Shown one piece after another: positions 25,998-34,757 of a DNA stretch of 40,121 bases; within the stretch, counting starts at the first letter, position 1, and each line of letters starts with the position of its first letter. The stretch lies in assembly GCF_900101815.1 (NCBI RefSeq), contig NZ_FNAO01000014.1, positions 1 to 40,121 of the forward strand, given 5' to 3'. Both the position numbers and the translations under genes were made by a program. Under the pieces are notes generated by a model, which was given only the letters and a program-made list of their open reading frames with translations, was not told the DNA's origin and made no database searches. The stretch is from Pricia antarctica. GTDB lineage: Bacteria; Bacteroidota; Bacteroidia; Flavobacteriales; Flavobacteriaceae.

Positions 25998-26177
25998 TTT
26001 ATTGTGTTTTAGGATTAAAATTTATTTAAAACAAAATAACTTAGAAAAAGAAATCTGTGCATTGATGTATGATAAGAAATTACTTTTGATTTTTTTTTCT
26101 AGTCAATTCTTTACTAGGTCTACTAAGGTGTGTTGGCAACTGGCTTTTCTTTCCAGATGTTTCTTTTTCCAATATTT

Positions 26178-26405
26178 CTATATATCTAAATTCAAATTTT
26201 CGAGCCGAAACAAAGCCAAATCTTTAATAACAGGTAAAGTCTTTAAGCCTATTGGTGTTAATCGATATTCAACTCTCGGTGGAACTTCTGGATATGATTC
26301 CTTTGAAACCAATTTATTTTCTACTAAATGCTTGAATTTTTGAATTAATACTTTTTCACTTATTCCTGGAATGCATCTTTTTAATTCTGCATATCTGATG
26401 ACCAA
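26178..26405 (-). pseudogene. HxlR-type transcription regulator, N-terminus missing
   Basis: The visible part (RYAELKRCIPGISEKVLIQKFKHLVENKLVSKESYPEVPPRVEYRLTPIG) is the winged-helix core and wing of an HxlR regulator. The family usually has about 30-40 residues before this, including CPV....GGKW, which are not found in any upstream frame before a stop. The only start in frame is a TTG at 26405. It was probably a regulator of the YceI or isochorismatase genes and now looks truncated or degraded. Confidence 0.65.
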
Positions 26406-26493
26406 GAAGCAGAAGATTCCTTTTGGGGAAACTAAATAGGTTATTTTTCTGATGGTAAATAGTGATTAATTCTCAAATTAAAGTGAACAAGCA

Positions 26494-26525
26494 ATAGCGG
26501 TTTAGGTATATACTTAAACCGCTAT
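26494..26525 (-). terminator. Perfect 11-bp hairpin after the isochorismatase fragment
   Basis: ATAGCGGTTTA, a ten-base loop, TAAACCGCTAT, 34 bases beyond the isochorismatase stop codon. It lacks a long T tract, so the terminator call is tentative. Confidence 0.5.
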
Positions 26526-26559
26526 CGTATTGATGTAATATTTTCTATGTGTTTTTTCT

Positions 26560-26889
26560 TTAAGCCGCAATATAATCTTTGGTATTTTTAATATCCACAT
26601 AATATAAATTCAATCCTGCTAAAAATGCAGTTTGAACATCTTTGGCTTTTACCTGATTTCCATTAACTTCAAGGGCTCTTGTAGCACAAGCGTCATCAAT
26701 CACGGTACATTTAAAACCAAAATCTTTCGCAGCCCTTACTGTAGCATCAATACACATTTGAGTCATCATTCCTGTAAATACCAAGTCCGTAATGTTTTTT
26801 GACTTCAAATAGTTTAAAAGATCGGTACCTACAAATGAATTTGGAGTGTACTTCTTGATTAGTTTTTCGCCGTTCTTTGGTTTTACTTC
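26560..26889 (-). pseudogene. Isochorismatase-family hydrolase, 5' part lost at an IS junction
   Basis: The C-terminal about 108 residues are open: VKPKNGEKLIKKYTPNSFVGTDLLNYLK, then the family motif VFTGMMTQMCIDATVRAAKDFGF with the nucleophile Cys, and the tail. The N-terminal half with the catalytic Asp and Lys is missing, because the frame runs into transposon sequence at about 26889. Intact members hydrolyse isochorismate, nicotinamide or similar amides. This one should be inactive. Confidence 0.8.
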
Positions 26890-28154
26890 CCTGGCACAGC
26901 ACTATCAGTAGAACACGGCAATTGTTTCCCGAATCCGTTTTTGAGGAAGTTTTTGCCAAGTTACTGTTCATGTGCGTTGAAAAAGGTATGGTCAGTGGCC
27001 ATACGTAGGCCATTGATAGTGCCCCTGTAAAGGCGAACGCGAGTATGGACACTTTAGAGCTTAAGGTACCGGAAGAGGATCTGGACGAACACCTGAAAAA
27101 GATACGGGCGATTAGCGCTATGGACAAAGAAGGGCCCCACCGCAAGAGCAAGGGGGACAGGTCCGACAAAGGACAGCGGAGCGTCACGGCGGGCAAGAAA
27201 GAACTCAATGCCATCGAAAGCCGTAACAAGAAGTGGCCGAAGGACCAGGACCAGCGCCCCGGTGCCGGTAACAAGGGAAGCAAGTATACCATTAACAAGA
27301 CCCATTACAGCCCCACGGACCCGGATGCGCGGATCAGCGTAAAGCCCGGTAAGGCTAGAAAGCTCAATTACCTGAGCCAATTGAGCGTGGACATGGCACA
27401 TCATGTGATAACGGACATCAGGGCCTACCATGCCGATGGAAAAGATAACCAACAGCTTCCCGATATCGTACAACATTTAAAACGACGATTATGGAAGAGA
27501 TGCCTTCTGTGGGAGAACTGTGTGGCGGACACGGGCTATAGTAGTGGCGAGAACTATGCCTTCCAGGAGGGGACGCCTTAAAAGCTTCATACCGCCCCAC
27601 CGCACCTATAAGGGCGGCCCCGACGGCTTCGGGTATATCAGGGAACACGACCATTATCTATGCCCCCGGGGCAAGGTGATACCCTTCAGGAAAGTGTTCC
27701 TGGACAGCCGTACCAAGACCAAAAAGAAAGCGTACCGCGCATCGAGCAAGATCTGCAAGGACTGTCCGCTCAGGGCGGGCTGTTTGGGAAAGGTGAACGA
27801 GAAACAGTTCTCGGTGACCTTTTATCGTGAGGAATACGAACGCAACATCCAAAGGGTGGAAAGTCCACAGGGCGGTACATGAAGGGCGAACGGCAGAGTA
27901 CCGTGGAACCGGTCTTCGGCACCCTGACACAGTTCATGGGCCTAAGGAAGATCAATACGATCGGGATCGCACAGGCGAACAAGTTAATGCACCTCTCGGC
28001 CATCGCCTACAACCTGAAGAAGTATCTGAAATTCGAACAAAAGCGTTCGAAAAGTGTGGCGGGGACGCGCGCTTTGAAGGTATTGGCCAAAAATATCCTG
28101 GACCGTTTGTTCGGCTGTCGCGTAAAGCACCGAAAAATGCCGCTGCACTGCTGA
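26889..28154 (+). pseudogene. Transposase remnant (IS1182-like, copy 2)
   Basis: It lacks the first about 110 codons. There is an in-frame TAG in GGCCATACGTAGGCCATTGA (where the intact copy has CAG), a frameshift near 27577 and another near 27873. The recognisable blocks remain: YSSGENYAF, CKDCPLRAGCLGKVNEKQFSVT and RQSTVEPVFGTL. It is inactive. Confidence 0.85.
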
Positions 28155-28231
28155 CCTGACAGGAAAAAAGCCCCTTACACGAGCTTATATTAAATCCGTA
28201 TTTTGAAATCATAGGCTTGTGCAACGGTTAC
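26889..28231 (+). mobile_element. IS1182-like element, copy 2 (5' truncated, degraded)
   Basis: It begins within the transposase gene (around TGGCACAGCACTATCAG) and ends with the conserved right end CTTGTGCAACGGTTAC. It is clearly diverged from the copies at 31 and 34.8 kb. It is joined to the isochorismatase gene on the left and to TTTTGTTGT, the repeat core, on the right. Confidence 0.85.
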
Positions 28232-28246
28232 TTTTGTTGTGCTTCG

Positions 28247-28669
28247 TTATTTTTCGGTCAGGCTGCTCAGGAATTCCTTTGCGGTCATAACTGGAAGTAG
28301 GGATTGCTTAAAGTCCTTTCCGTTTCTTGTTATTATGATTTCACATTCTGACTCCGTAGCACCAAAATATTGCAGCGCATCTTCGAAATCCTTTATTGAC
28401 GAATTCAGGGCTTTTTCTATCGTCCGCTCTTCAATGGAGCATATTTCGCTCAAAATCTTGAATTTCCTTAACTTTTCCCTTGCGATTTTTGAGCTCTCAT
28501 ATTTGGAAAGAAAATAATTGACGGCGGCAAAAGAAATAGGGGAGACTACCATTGTCAGTTTTCCCTTTTCCGCCAAGGTTGCAATTTTGGCGATCGGCTC
28601 GTAAAAAGGTTCTCTTTCACCCAAAAGGTCCAACATTACGTTGGTATCGATAAAGATCCTTTTGGTCAT
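28247..28669 (-). CDS. PIN-domain ribonuclease toxin (VapC-like)
   Basis: The product has 140 residues. PIN-domain acidic residues are visible in FIDTNVMLDLLGERE (Asp 8 and the following Asp), DFEDALQYFGA, and IITRNGKDF at the C-terminal side. PIN toxins cleave tRNA or rRNA. It overlaps the antitoxin stop by 4 bases (ATGA), a normal VapBC-type arrangement. Its stop codon lies 22 bases from the right end of the IS copy, where the repeat core TTTTGTTGT also is. It looks intact. Confidence 0.9.
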   Translation of the reverse strand: MTKRIFIDTNVMLDLLGEREPFYEPIAKIATLAEKGKLTMVVSPISFAAVNYFLSKYESSKIAREKLRKFKILSEICSIEERTIEKALNSSIKDFEDALQYFGATESECEIIITRNGKDFKQSLLPVMTAKEFLSSLTEK

Positions 28670-28914
28670 TTGTGTTTCTCCATTAGATAATCGGAATAGT
28701 CCTTTTTGTAATTCAGGTCAGTAGGGATTTTTGTTCCGGTAGCAATGCTTTTAACAAAAGGAGAGATTTCAAGTTGGTTTCCATTCTTCTCGGAAGTTAG
28801 AGATTGAAGATAGGATTCTACAATGCGGGACAAGCTCATTTTCTTATCGGAAGCGTATACTTTTGCTCTCTCAATAATTTTTTGATTTAGTTTTAATGTC
28901 AATTTTGTGTCCAT
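28666..28914 (-). CDS. Antitoxin of the PIN-domain pair (DUF6364-like)
   Basis: The product has 82 residues. The N-terminal ribbon-helix-helix part (KLTLKLNQKIIERAKVYASDKKMSLSRIVESYLQSL) is followed by a toxin-binding tail (ISPFVKSIATGTKIP, YSDYLMEKH). It is located directly upstream of and overlapping the PIN toxin gene. It should bind both the toxin and the shared promoter, which lies in the about 90 bases before the folded repeat R1. Confidence 0.85.
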   Translation of the reverse strand: MDTKLTLKLNQKIIERAKVYASDKKMSLSRIVESYLQSLTSEKNGNQLEISPFVKSIATGTKIPTDLNYKKDYSDYLMEKHK

Positions 28915-29005
28915 CTCAAATAGGATTTATACGTACGAATATAACAAATTAATCCGTACAATATTGTGTGGATGGTCTTTTTTTATCGGATTGTCCTAGT
29001 GTTTT

Positions 29006-29214
29006 ACAACGTCAAGGCTATGCTCAGTGCGGGGCTGCACGAAACTACTTTTCCCCCACGCGATAGTTAAAATCTTTTTGTTTTGGTTTTATCTTGTTCC
29101 GTGTAAAAGCAAAATCCCAAGGATTTTGCGGTGTTCGCGACATGCCCAGACCTTTGGTTTAGGCACTTACGCCCGCATTGAGGATAGCCACGATTATCTG
29201 CTGTCTTATGTTGT
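29006..29214 (-). repeat. Large folded (attC-like) repeat R1
   Basis: Outer arms: GGCTATGCTCAGTGCGGG (29014-29031) against CCCGCATTGAGGATAGCC (29172-29189), 16 of 18 complementary. An ACAACG core lies outside on the left and a GTTGTCC on the right. The interior has AAAATCTTTTTGTTTTGG and CAAAATCC.AAGGATTTTGCGG, which pair. In the gene (minus) direction it lies right after the ParE remnant. It is nearly the same as R5 (39840-40033). Confidence 0.75.
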
Positions 29215-29523
29215 CCGTTGCATTTTTTTGGGATTTTGTCTGGTGTGAAATACGTCTACGATCTCGACCTGAACTTGCTCCCAATTAATTCAGTAGATGA
29301 TTTTGAAAGACTGGTGTACTAAATATGGAAACTCGTGACTTCTGCCTTTTAAAAATTCCTCGAGTTGACCTATTTCGGGCTGTTTTTTAAGTCTAAGTGT
29401 TGCTTTGGCTGTCTTTTTCGTCTCGTTTTTGGCAATCTTGGAACCTGCGTGGTCAAAGTAAAATATGTAAATCCTATTGAGTTCCGATTTTGCGAAGTCT
29501 GTCCAGAGAATTTTCAGATCCAT
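29206..29523 (-). pseudogene. ParE-type toxin gene with a TGA in place of a Trp codon
   Basis: The open part (29290-29523) reads MDLKILWTDFAKSELNRIYIFYFDHAGSK to PYLVHQSFKIIY and then meets TGA at 29290-29292. The same frame continues INWEQVQVEIVDVFHTRQNPKKM to a TAA at 29206-29208, matching the ParE end (KIIYWIN.....VFDTRQ) seen in the paralogue at 38302-38622. So one TGG-to-TGA change removes the essential C-terminus. It is likely inactive. Confidence 0.85.
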
Positions 29524-29681
29524 TTCTCAATTTTGGATAGGAGTTGGTTAACTTCGGTCAATCTCCCATTTTTGGAATCCTCCATGGACTTGTCAATCCG
29601 TTCGTTGAGTTCCTTTACGGTCATAGGCTCCAATCCGTCCCCGTCCCATTTTTTCTCTATTTTTAGGAGTTTTTCAAGAAC
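29514..29681 (-). pseudogene. Antitoxin remnant partnered with the broken ParE (5' end lost)
   Basis: The frame ends at TGA 29514-29516, overlapping the toxin start by 10 bases. It reads (..KKWDGDGLEPMTVKELNERIDKSMEDSKNGRLTEVNQLLSKIEKWI). It resembles the antitoxin at 38613-38855 (LKPMSMEQFNADIDQSLEDS). The N-terminal half is replaced by the tail of an IS copy at about 29681. Confidence 0.75.
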
Positions 29682-29940
29682 AGGCGGACAAGGTCATGCA
29701 CCTATCGGCCATCACTTACAACCTGAAAAAATACTTGAAATTCGAGTGGAAACGCTCAAAAAGCGGCGCAATGGCACTCGCCTTCGTTGTATCGGTGAGA
29801 AACGTCCTTAAGAACCTGCTCGGAGCTTTTACAAAGCGGCGAAAAATTGCATTGTATAGATAAACAACAAAGAAAAACGCCCTTTAAAAGGTCCCAAATA
29901 AGTTCTGTTTACAGCAATTATAGGCTTGTGCAACGGTTAC
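29682..29940 (+). mobile_element. IS1182-like element, copy 1 (3' end only)
   Basis: About 260 bases nearly identical to the 3' end of the copy at 31-32.8 kb, including the last about 60 codons of the transposase (stop 29861-29863) and the terminal CTTGTGCAACGGTTAC. It joins the antitoxin remnant on the left. On the right CATTGTTGT follows, as in the repeat core. Confidence 0.88.
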
Positions 29941-29961
29941 CATTGTTGTGTGCTGCCTTTT

Positions 29962-30831
29962 TTATTCATTCGGTTCAATATGAATTAGTACGTGTCCTAA
30001 ATTAGGTATTTCTTTTCGCAAATAATCTTTTAACTTATGTGCAATATCGTGACCCGATTTTACTGTTATTTCACTATTGACAATTACGTGCAAATCAACG
30101 TGAAAATTCATTCCGGACTTTCGTATAAAACATTTCTCTGTGTCTAACACACCTTTAACTTCTGTTGATTTTTCTCTAATTTCAAGTATTATGTCGTCAT
30201 AAAGTTGTTCGTCCATTACTTCTCCTAATGCTGGTCGTAATATTAAATAACTATTATATAAGATAAACGCTGAAGCAAATAATGCTGCCCAATCATCAGC
30301 AGTTTCATAACCCTTTCCGAATATTATTGCTATTGAAATTCCGATAAATGCCATTACTGAAGTTATTGCATCACTTCTATGATGCCAAGCATCTGCTTTT
30401 AGTGAAGAACTATTCGTTTGTTTACTTTTTTTAATTACAATTTGAAATGAAATTTCTTTCCAAACTATTATTAGACCCAATACAATCAAAGTCCAAGATT
30501 TCGGTATTTTATGAGGTGTTTGGATGTTTTGAATACTTTCGTATGCAATTATTGTAGCAGAAACAACAAGAAAAGCAGCAACTGCAAATGTAATTAATGG
30601 TTCAATTTTTCCGTGTCCATAAGGATGATTCTCGTCCGCTGGTCGTTTTGCATATTTGAAGCCCAATAAAACTAAAAATGAAGCAAAAATATCTGTTGTC
30701 GATTCAATCGCATCTGCAATTAAAGCGTAAGAATTCCCAAAAAAACCTGCAAGTCCTTTTATCAAGGCTAAAGCAGTATTTCCAATTATGCTGAAATAAG
30801 TTGTTCGTATTGCAGTTTGTTCGTTATTCAT
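29962..30831 (-). CDS. Cation diffusion facilitator (CDF) metal efflux transporter
   Basis: The start is set at MNNEQTAIRTTYFSIIGN, seven codons after the first ATG. The product is about 289 residues with six predicted membrane helices. Metal-site residues: SYALIADAIESTTDIF (Asp pair in helix II), HPYGHGKIEPL between helices, and ADAWHHRSDAITS (His-x3-Asp in helix V). The C-terminal cytoplasmic domain includes HVDLHVIV. CDF proteins export Zn, Co or Fe by proton exchange. The gene is strikingly AT-rich compared with the IS and mobile-element genes, suggesting a different donor. It forms a one-gene cassette-like unit between folded repeats. Confidence 0.93.
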   Translation of the reverse strand: MNNEQTAIRTTYFSIIGNTALALIKGLAGFFGNSYALIADAIESTTDIFASFLVLLGFKYAKRPADENHPYGHGKIEPLITFAVAAFLVVSATIIAYESIQNIQTPHKIPKSWTLIVLGLIIVWKEISFQIVIKKSKQTNSSSLKADAWHHRSDAITSVMAFIGISIAIIFGKGYETADDWAALFASAFILYNSYLILRPALGEVMDEQLYDDIILEIREKSTEVKGVLDTEKCFIRKSGMNFHVDLHVIVNSEITVKSGHDIAHKLKDYLRKEIPNLGHVLIHIEPNE

Positions 30832-30850
30832 TCGTTTTTTTAGGTTGCAC

Positions 30851-31041
30851 ACAACGGTCTTGTGTATGAAACGTAGCGTATAAATAAACGCTAACTTTTC
30901 GGATTTAGCACGAGCCGAATTTTTTATTTTTATTTTTAATTTTCTTTTCTAAATATAACCAAAATAAAAAATTTGGCGTACTTTTTAAATAAGCAAAAAC
31001 CTCTCGGAAAGCCCATAATAGCTATGTTTTGTACACGTTAT
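30851..31041 (-). repeat. Large folded (attC-like) repeat beside the CDF gene
   Basis: It starts ACAACGGTCTTGTGTATGAAACG and ends AGCTATGTTTTGTACACGTTAT. The ends carry complementary AACG/CGTT cores, as in the other repeats, but the interior is AT-rich and different, so this is a second subtype. The IS copy at 31041 is inserted right at its end. Confidence 0.6.
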
Positions 31042-32760
31042 GCCTGTTGCACAAGTTATGAAAAAAAAGTGGTCGTGATCATTGCCGATCGAGTGAATGA
31101 TCGTAACTTTAGGTATGCAGGGAAAAAAGGACTACCAAGAGAAACTGTTCACCAGTTTCCAGTTGAGCGAACGGATACCGGAGAACAATTTTTACAGGCG
31201 CTTGAAAGAAGTGCTCGACCTTCGGTCCCTCTATCCGCTTACCAAGGGATATTATGGCGATAGCGGCCAGAAGAGCATCGACCCTGTGGTGTTCCTCAAA
31301 CTATGTCTGGTCGGCTATCTGGAGAACCTTATCAGCGACCGTCAGCTGATCGACCACTGTTCCCTGCGTTTGGACATCCTTTATTTCGTAGGCTACGACA
31401 TCGACGAGGAGCTGCCATGGCACAGTACGATAAGCCGGACGCGCCAACTTTTTTCCGAATCGGTCTTCGAGGAAGTGTTCACAAAGGTCCTGGCCATGTG
31501 CGTGGAGAAGGGAATGGTCAGCGGCCATACCCAGGCCATAGATTCCGCCCCGGTAAAGGCAAACGCCAGTATGGACACCCTGGAACTGAAAGTGCCCGAA
31601 GAAGACCTTGATGAACATTTAAGAAAGGTGCGTGCGATAGGCAGCATGGATAGGGAAACGCCGCACCGCGAGAGCAAGGGGGACACGTCGGACAAGAGGC
31701 AGCGCGGTATCACCACCAGCAAGAAGGAACTGGATGCGATAAAGGGGCGCAACAAAAAATGGGCGAGGGATCAGGACCAGCGCCCCGGTGCGGGGAACAA
31801 AGGAAGCAAGTATACCAGTAACAAGACCCATTACAGCCCTGTCCACCCCGACGCACGGATAAGCGTCAAGCCCGGCAAGGCGAGGAAACTGAACTACCTT
31901 AGCCAGCTGAGCGTCGATACGGCGCACCATGTGATCACCGATATCAAGGCCTACCATGCCGATGGCAAGGATAACCAACAGTTACAGGATATAGTGCGAA
32001 GACTGCAAAGGAGATTATGGCAACAGGGCCTGGTGTTCGAGAACTGCGTGGCCGACACGGGCTACAGCAGCGGCGAGAACTATGCCTTTCTTGAGGATAG
32101 TGGTATTAAAAGTTTCATACCGCCGCACGGCACCTACAAGGGCGGTCCCGATAATTTCATCTATAACGAAAATGAGGACCATTATCTGTGTCCGCAGGGC
32201 AAGGTGATCCCTTTCAAAAAAGTGTTCCTTGACAGCCGAACCAAGACCAGGAAGAAAGCGTACCGTGCATCGGGCAAGATCTGCAAGGGCTGCCCGCTTC
32301 GGACAACATGTTTGGGCAAGGTGAACGAGAAACAGTTCTCGGTCACCTACTATCGGGCGGAGTACGAACGGAACATCGAACGTGTGAACAGCAGGGAAGG
32401 CCGGTACATGAAGGGCAAACGGCAAAGTACGGTGGAACCCGTGTTCGGAACGCTGACCCAGTTCATGGGGCCGAGGAAGGTAAACACGATCGGGATAGGA
32501 CAGGCGAACAAGGTGATGCACCTCTCGGCCATCGCCTACAACATGAAAAAGTACCTGAAATTCGAACAAAAACGAGCAAAAAGCGGTGCAATGGCACTCG
32601 CCTTCGTTGTATCGGTGAGAAATGTCCTTAAGAACCTGCTCGGAGCTTTTACAACGCGGCGAAAAATTGCATTGTATAGATGAGCAACAAAGGAAAACGC
32701 CCTTTAAAAGGTCCCAAATAAGATCTGTTCACATCAATTATAGGCTTGTGCAACGGTTAC
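31041..32760 (+). mobile_element. IS1182-like element, copy 3 (complete, 1,720 bp)
   Basis: The left end TGCCTGTTGCACAAG and right end CTTGTGCAACGGTTAC share the inverted core GTTGCACAAG. The exact outer bases are uncertain. One complete transposase gene lies inside. It is the same length as the copy at 34758-36477. No clean target duplication is seen at its ends. Confidence 0.9.
31115..32683 (+). CDS. IS1182-like DDE transposase (intact)
   Basis: The start at MQGKKDYQEKLFTSFQLSERIPE is shared by all copies. The product is 522 residues. The N-terminal DUF772/InsH-type domain (LDLRSLYPLTKGYY, SIDPVVFLKLCLVGYLENL) is followed by the catalytic domain: first Asp in TQAIDSAPVKANAS, second Asp in CVADTGYSSGENYAF, Glu in KRQSTVEPVFGTL. 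A Cys cluster between them (ICKGCPLRTTCLG) fits the IS1182 family. As the only uninterrupted copy in this window, it may drive movement of the others in trans. Confidence 0.93.
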   Translation: MQGKKDYQEKLFTSFQLSERIPENNFYRRLKEVLDLRSLYPLTKGYYGDSGQKSIDPVVFLKLCLVGYLENLISDRQLIDHCSLRLDILYFVGYDIDEELPWHSTISRTRQLFSESVFEEVFTKVLAMCVEKGMVSGHTQAIDSAPVKANASMDTLELKVPEEDLDEHLRKVRAIGSMDRETPHRESKGDTSDKRQRGITTSKKELDAIKGRNKKWARDQDQRPGAGNKGSKYTSNKTHYSPVHPDARISVKPGKARKLNYLSQLSVDTAHHVITDIKAYHADGKDNQQLQDIVRRLQRRLWQQGLVFENCVADTGYSSGENYAFLEDSGIKSFIPPHGTYKGGPDNFIYNENEDHYLCPQGKVIPFKKVFLDSRTKTRKKAYRASGKICKGCPLRTTCLGKVNEKQFSVTYYRAEYERNIERVNSREGRYMKGKRQSTVEPVFGTLTQFMGPRKVNTIGIGQANKVMHLSAIAYNMKKYLKFEQKRAKSGAMALAFVVSVRNVLKNLLGAFTTRRKIALYR

Positions 32761-32782
32761 CATTGTTACAGTACGTATTTTT

Positions 32783-33463
32783 CTACGCTATCTCAATTAC
32801 AATCATTTTCTCGATAATCCACTTGCCGTTTACTTTTTTAATAAAAATCCGAAATCCCGTCCCACAGAGTTTTCCGCAAGCAAATCCGCTGTGCAGGATT
32901 CCATATGATTTGGTCGTATCGAAAAGGATTCTTGAAAGACCGGTTGTTCCCGATAAATGGAAATCATATTCTTCGCTCCATATTTCACTGCCCGCTGGTA
33001 ATTCTGACAGATATTTGAATTTCAGTTTAGGTTCTGCCTTAAGTCTGTTCAGTTTTATTTTATAATTTTTTGATTGATTCGAGGTGTCCAGAATTAAATT
33101 TTTGTCCGAAAAGTACTTTAGTAATTCTTCCCGTTCTTCTTTTTCCAACAATCTGGTACTATCCTCAACGGCTATCACCAATCTCACGGAATCAGCCTTA
33201 AATTCCGCAAGTTTCATTTGCCATTCGGCCATGGTCTTTTCCGCCATGATCCTATCATATCCGATCAAGTTTTCATTGGCATCGTAGATTGGTTTCGGAG
33301 GTGATGGTGGCCCGAGCCTAGTATCATAATGTAGTTCGTCCATCAAAGCGGGGAATATTTCATAGGCAACCGATTGTTCAAATTCCAAATCCGTCTGCTT
33401 TTTTTCGCAGCTCGAAAAAAGCAGAAAGATTGAAATTATTACAAAGACTTGTTTAATTGTCAT
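32783..33463 (-). CDS. Hypothetical lipoprotein, unknown function
   Basis: The start is set at MTIKQVFVIISIFLLFSSC, a lipoprotein signal, 16 codons after the first ATG. The product is about 226 residues and hydrophilic after the signal. It contains the charged stretch AEWQMKLAEFKADSVRLVIAVEDSTRLLEKEEREELLKYF and a C-terminal beta-rich part (SGFACGKLCGTGFRIFIKKVNGKWIIEKM) with a Cys pair. The C-terminal segment ending NGKWIIEKMIVIEIA resembles small lipoproteins of cassette-like or accessory regions, but I do not recognise a family with a known function. Its stop lies 22 bases from the IS right end. Confidence 0.8.
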   Translation of the reverse strand: MTIKQVFVIISIFLLFSSCEKKQTDLEFEQSVAYEIFPALMDELHYDTRLGPPSPPKPIYDANENLIGYDRIMAEKTMAEWQMKLAEFKADSVRLVIAVEDSTRLLEKEEREELLKYFSDKNLILDTSNQSKNYKIKLNRLKAEPKLKFKYLSELPAGSEIWSEEYDFHLSGTTGLSRILFDTTKSYGILHSGFACGKLCGTGFRIFIKKVNGKWIIEKMIVIEIA

Positions 33464-33480
33464 ATGTGCTGTAAAGGTTG

Positions 33481-33590
33481 GCGGTATGGTTAATTGCCGA
33501 TTCCGAAGCACTTTCCTATCAAGTTACACCAACTTTTGTTACGGGCTGTACTGCTCGAATACTTACTGAACCGGCAATTAACTATACCGC
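33481..33590. repeat. 110-bp inverted-repeat element, short subtype
   Basis: GCGGTATGGTTAATTGCCG (33481-33499) is matched by CGGCAATTAACTATACCGC (33572-33590), 18 of 19 complementary. The interior contains GTTACACCAACTTTTGTTAC. It separates the lipoprotein gene from the deacetylase gene, in the place where the long repeats lie elsewhere. Confidence 0.75.
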
Positions 33591-33715
33591 ATGTTGAAAA
33601 ACGTTTTAAATATGATTTGTACGACTTAAAATCTATCAAAATTTTCAGTTAGCCCAAATAAACACTAGAAACATTGGTTTTAAATGAAGTGTTAATGCAA
33701 GCATAGATCACTGAA

Positions 33716-34522
33716 TTATTTAGTATTGATTGATTGGTTTGATATATATTTTGTAACATTTAAAAAGGTATCTACCCAATAATCTTGTTCATTTTCTTTG
33801 AGATAGATTAATAATTCCTCTAATGCTTCATTGGATACGTTCAGGTAACCACCTCCAACACTATGAAACATAAATGTGGCAATAGTCCCTTTTTCTCTTG
33901 CCTCTTTGACATAATCAATTAGTTCTTTGCCAGTATTACTGTCTACACACCAACTTGGCATAAAAAAAATATCAATATTCTCCATAGTGTTTGGTATAGG
34001 GCCATCACTTCTTCCCGCCGAAAATAGTAGCCCAACTACATCTACATAGCTTGTATCGCCCTGTACTTTAAAGTCTGAGCAGGGATATCCAAAAGTTCTA
34101 TCCGTTTTTCCATCAATAGCTTTGAAAAGAGTGTTGGCAGTATATAATTCCGTTCGTATTTGTTCCAAACTATATCGGGTTATGTCATATTCTGGTCTAA
34201 CCCAATCAAATCGGCTGGCATCACATGGATGAAATAACGAATGATTGCCAAGTTCATGTCCGTTTTCAGCAATCTCTTTCCATCCAGAAGTGCGATTCTG
34301 TAAAGATTCTGCATATCCATGACAGTAAAAGGTTGCTTTCATATTAAATGAGTCAAGTAATGGTATTGCATTATCCAGATGAGAATCCTGAGCATCATCA
34401 AATGTTAAACAGACAGCGGCTTTTTTATTTTCTGGCCATTTGAAGTTCTTATTTATGTCCTGAGAATATGAAAATGCGGCAGTTAACATTATAGGGAATA
34501 CATAAACGAATAAATTTTTCAT
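33716..34522 (-). CDS. Secreted polysaccharide deacetylase (NodB/CE4-like)
   Basis: The product has 268 residues with an N-terminal signal peptide (MKNLFVYVFPIMLTAAFSYS). CE4 motif 1 is VCLTFDDAQDSH (Asp 42-43) and motif 2 is GHELGNHSLFH with metal-binding His 94 and His 98. FGYPCSDF is a later motif and TIATFMFHSVGGG holds a C-terminal His. Enzymes of this fold remove acetyl groups from N-acetylglucosamine-containing polysaccharides or peptidoglycan at a metal centre. The substrate is unknown. It is a single-gene unit, with folded repeat R2 just upstream of its start. Confidence 0.9.
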   Translation of the reverse strand: MKNLFVYVFPIMLTAAFSYSQDINKNFKWPENKKAAVCLTFDDAQDSHLDNAIPLLDSFNMKATFYCHGYAESLQNRTSGWKEIAENGHELGNHSLFHPCDASRFDWVRPEYDITRYSLEQIRTELYTANTLFKAIDGKTDRTFGYPCSDFKVQGDTSYVDVVGLLFSAGRSDGPIPNTMENIDIFFMPSWCVDSNTGKELIDYVKEAREKGTIATFMFHSVGGGYLNVSNEALEELLIYLKENEQDYWVDTFLNVTKYISNQSINTK

Positions 34523-34569
34523 ATTTTTTTAGATAATATTATAATTAAATTTTTAACACTAAATGTTTT

Positions 34570-34757
34570 ACAACGTCTCGTATAAAGAAAGTAGGGCAGA
34601 TGGCATGCGATGGCCTTTCCACCTAGCCTAAGGCAAAACTTTTGCATTTTGTTTCACCTTATTTTTTTTAAAGCCAAATCAAAAGTTTTGGCGGTGCTCG
34701 CAGACACGCACGAACCTTTGGATTTTGCACTTACCGCCCTATTTGCTATAGCCAATG
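34570..34757 (-). repeat. Large folded (attC-like) repeat R2
   Basis: It starts ACAACGTCTCGTATAAAG and has the interior AAATCAAAAGTTTTGGCGGTGCTCG and ACACGCACGAACCTTTGGAT. It ends GCCCTATTTGCTATAGCCAAT, which pairs with the left arm. The end is where the IS copy 4 left end is attached. In the gene direction it lies after the HicAB unit, with the IS in between. Confidence 0.7.

Noticed and set aside
29027-29248. Open frames inside the folded repeats (for example KLLFPHAIVKIFLFWFYLVP), similar between copies
   Set aside because: They recur only because the repeats are alike (also at 38856-39117 and 39819-40016). They cross the hairpin arms and have no start signal or domain.
31301-32569. Long minus-strand frames opposite the transposase genes
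   Set aside because: They mirror the GC-rich codons of the transposase and recur in every IS copy. No domain or start evidence.
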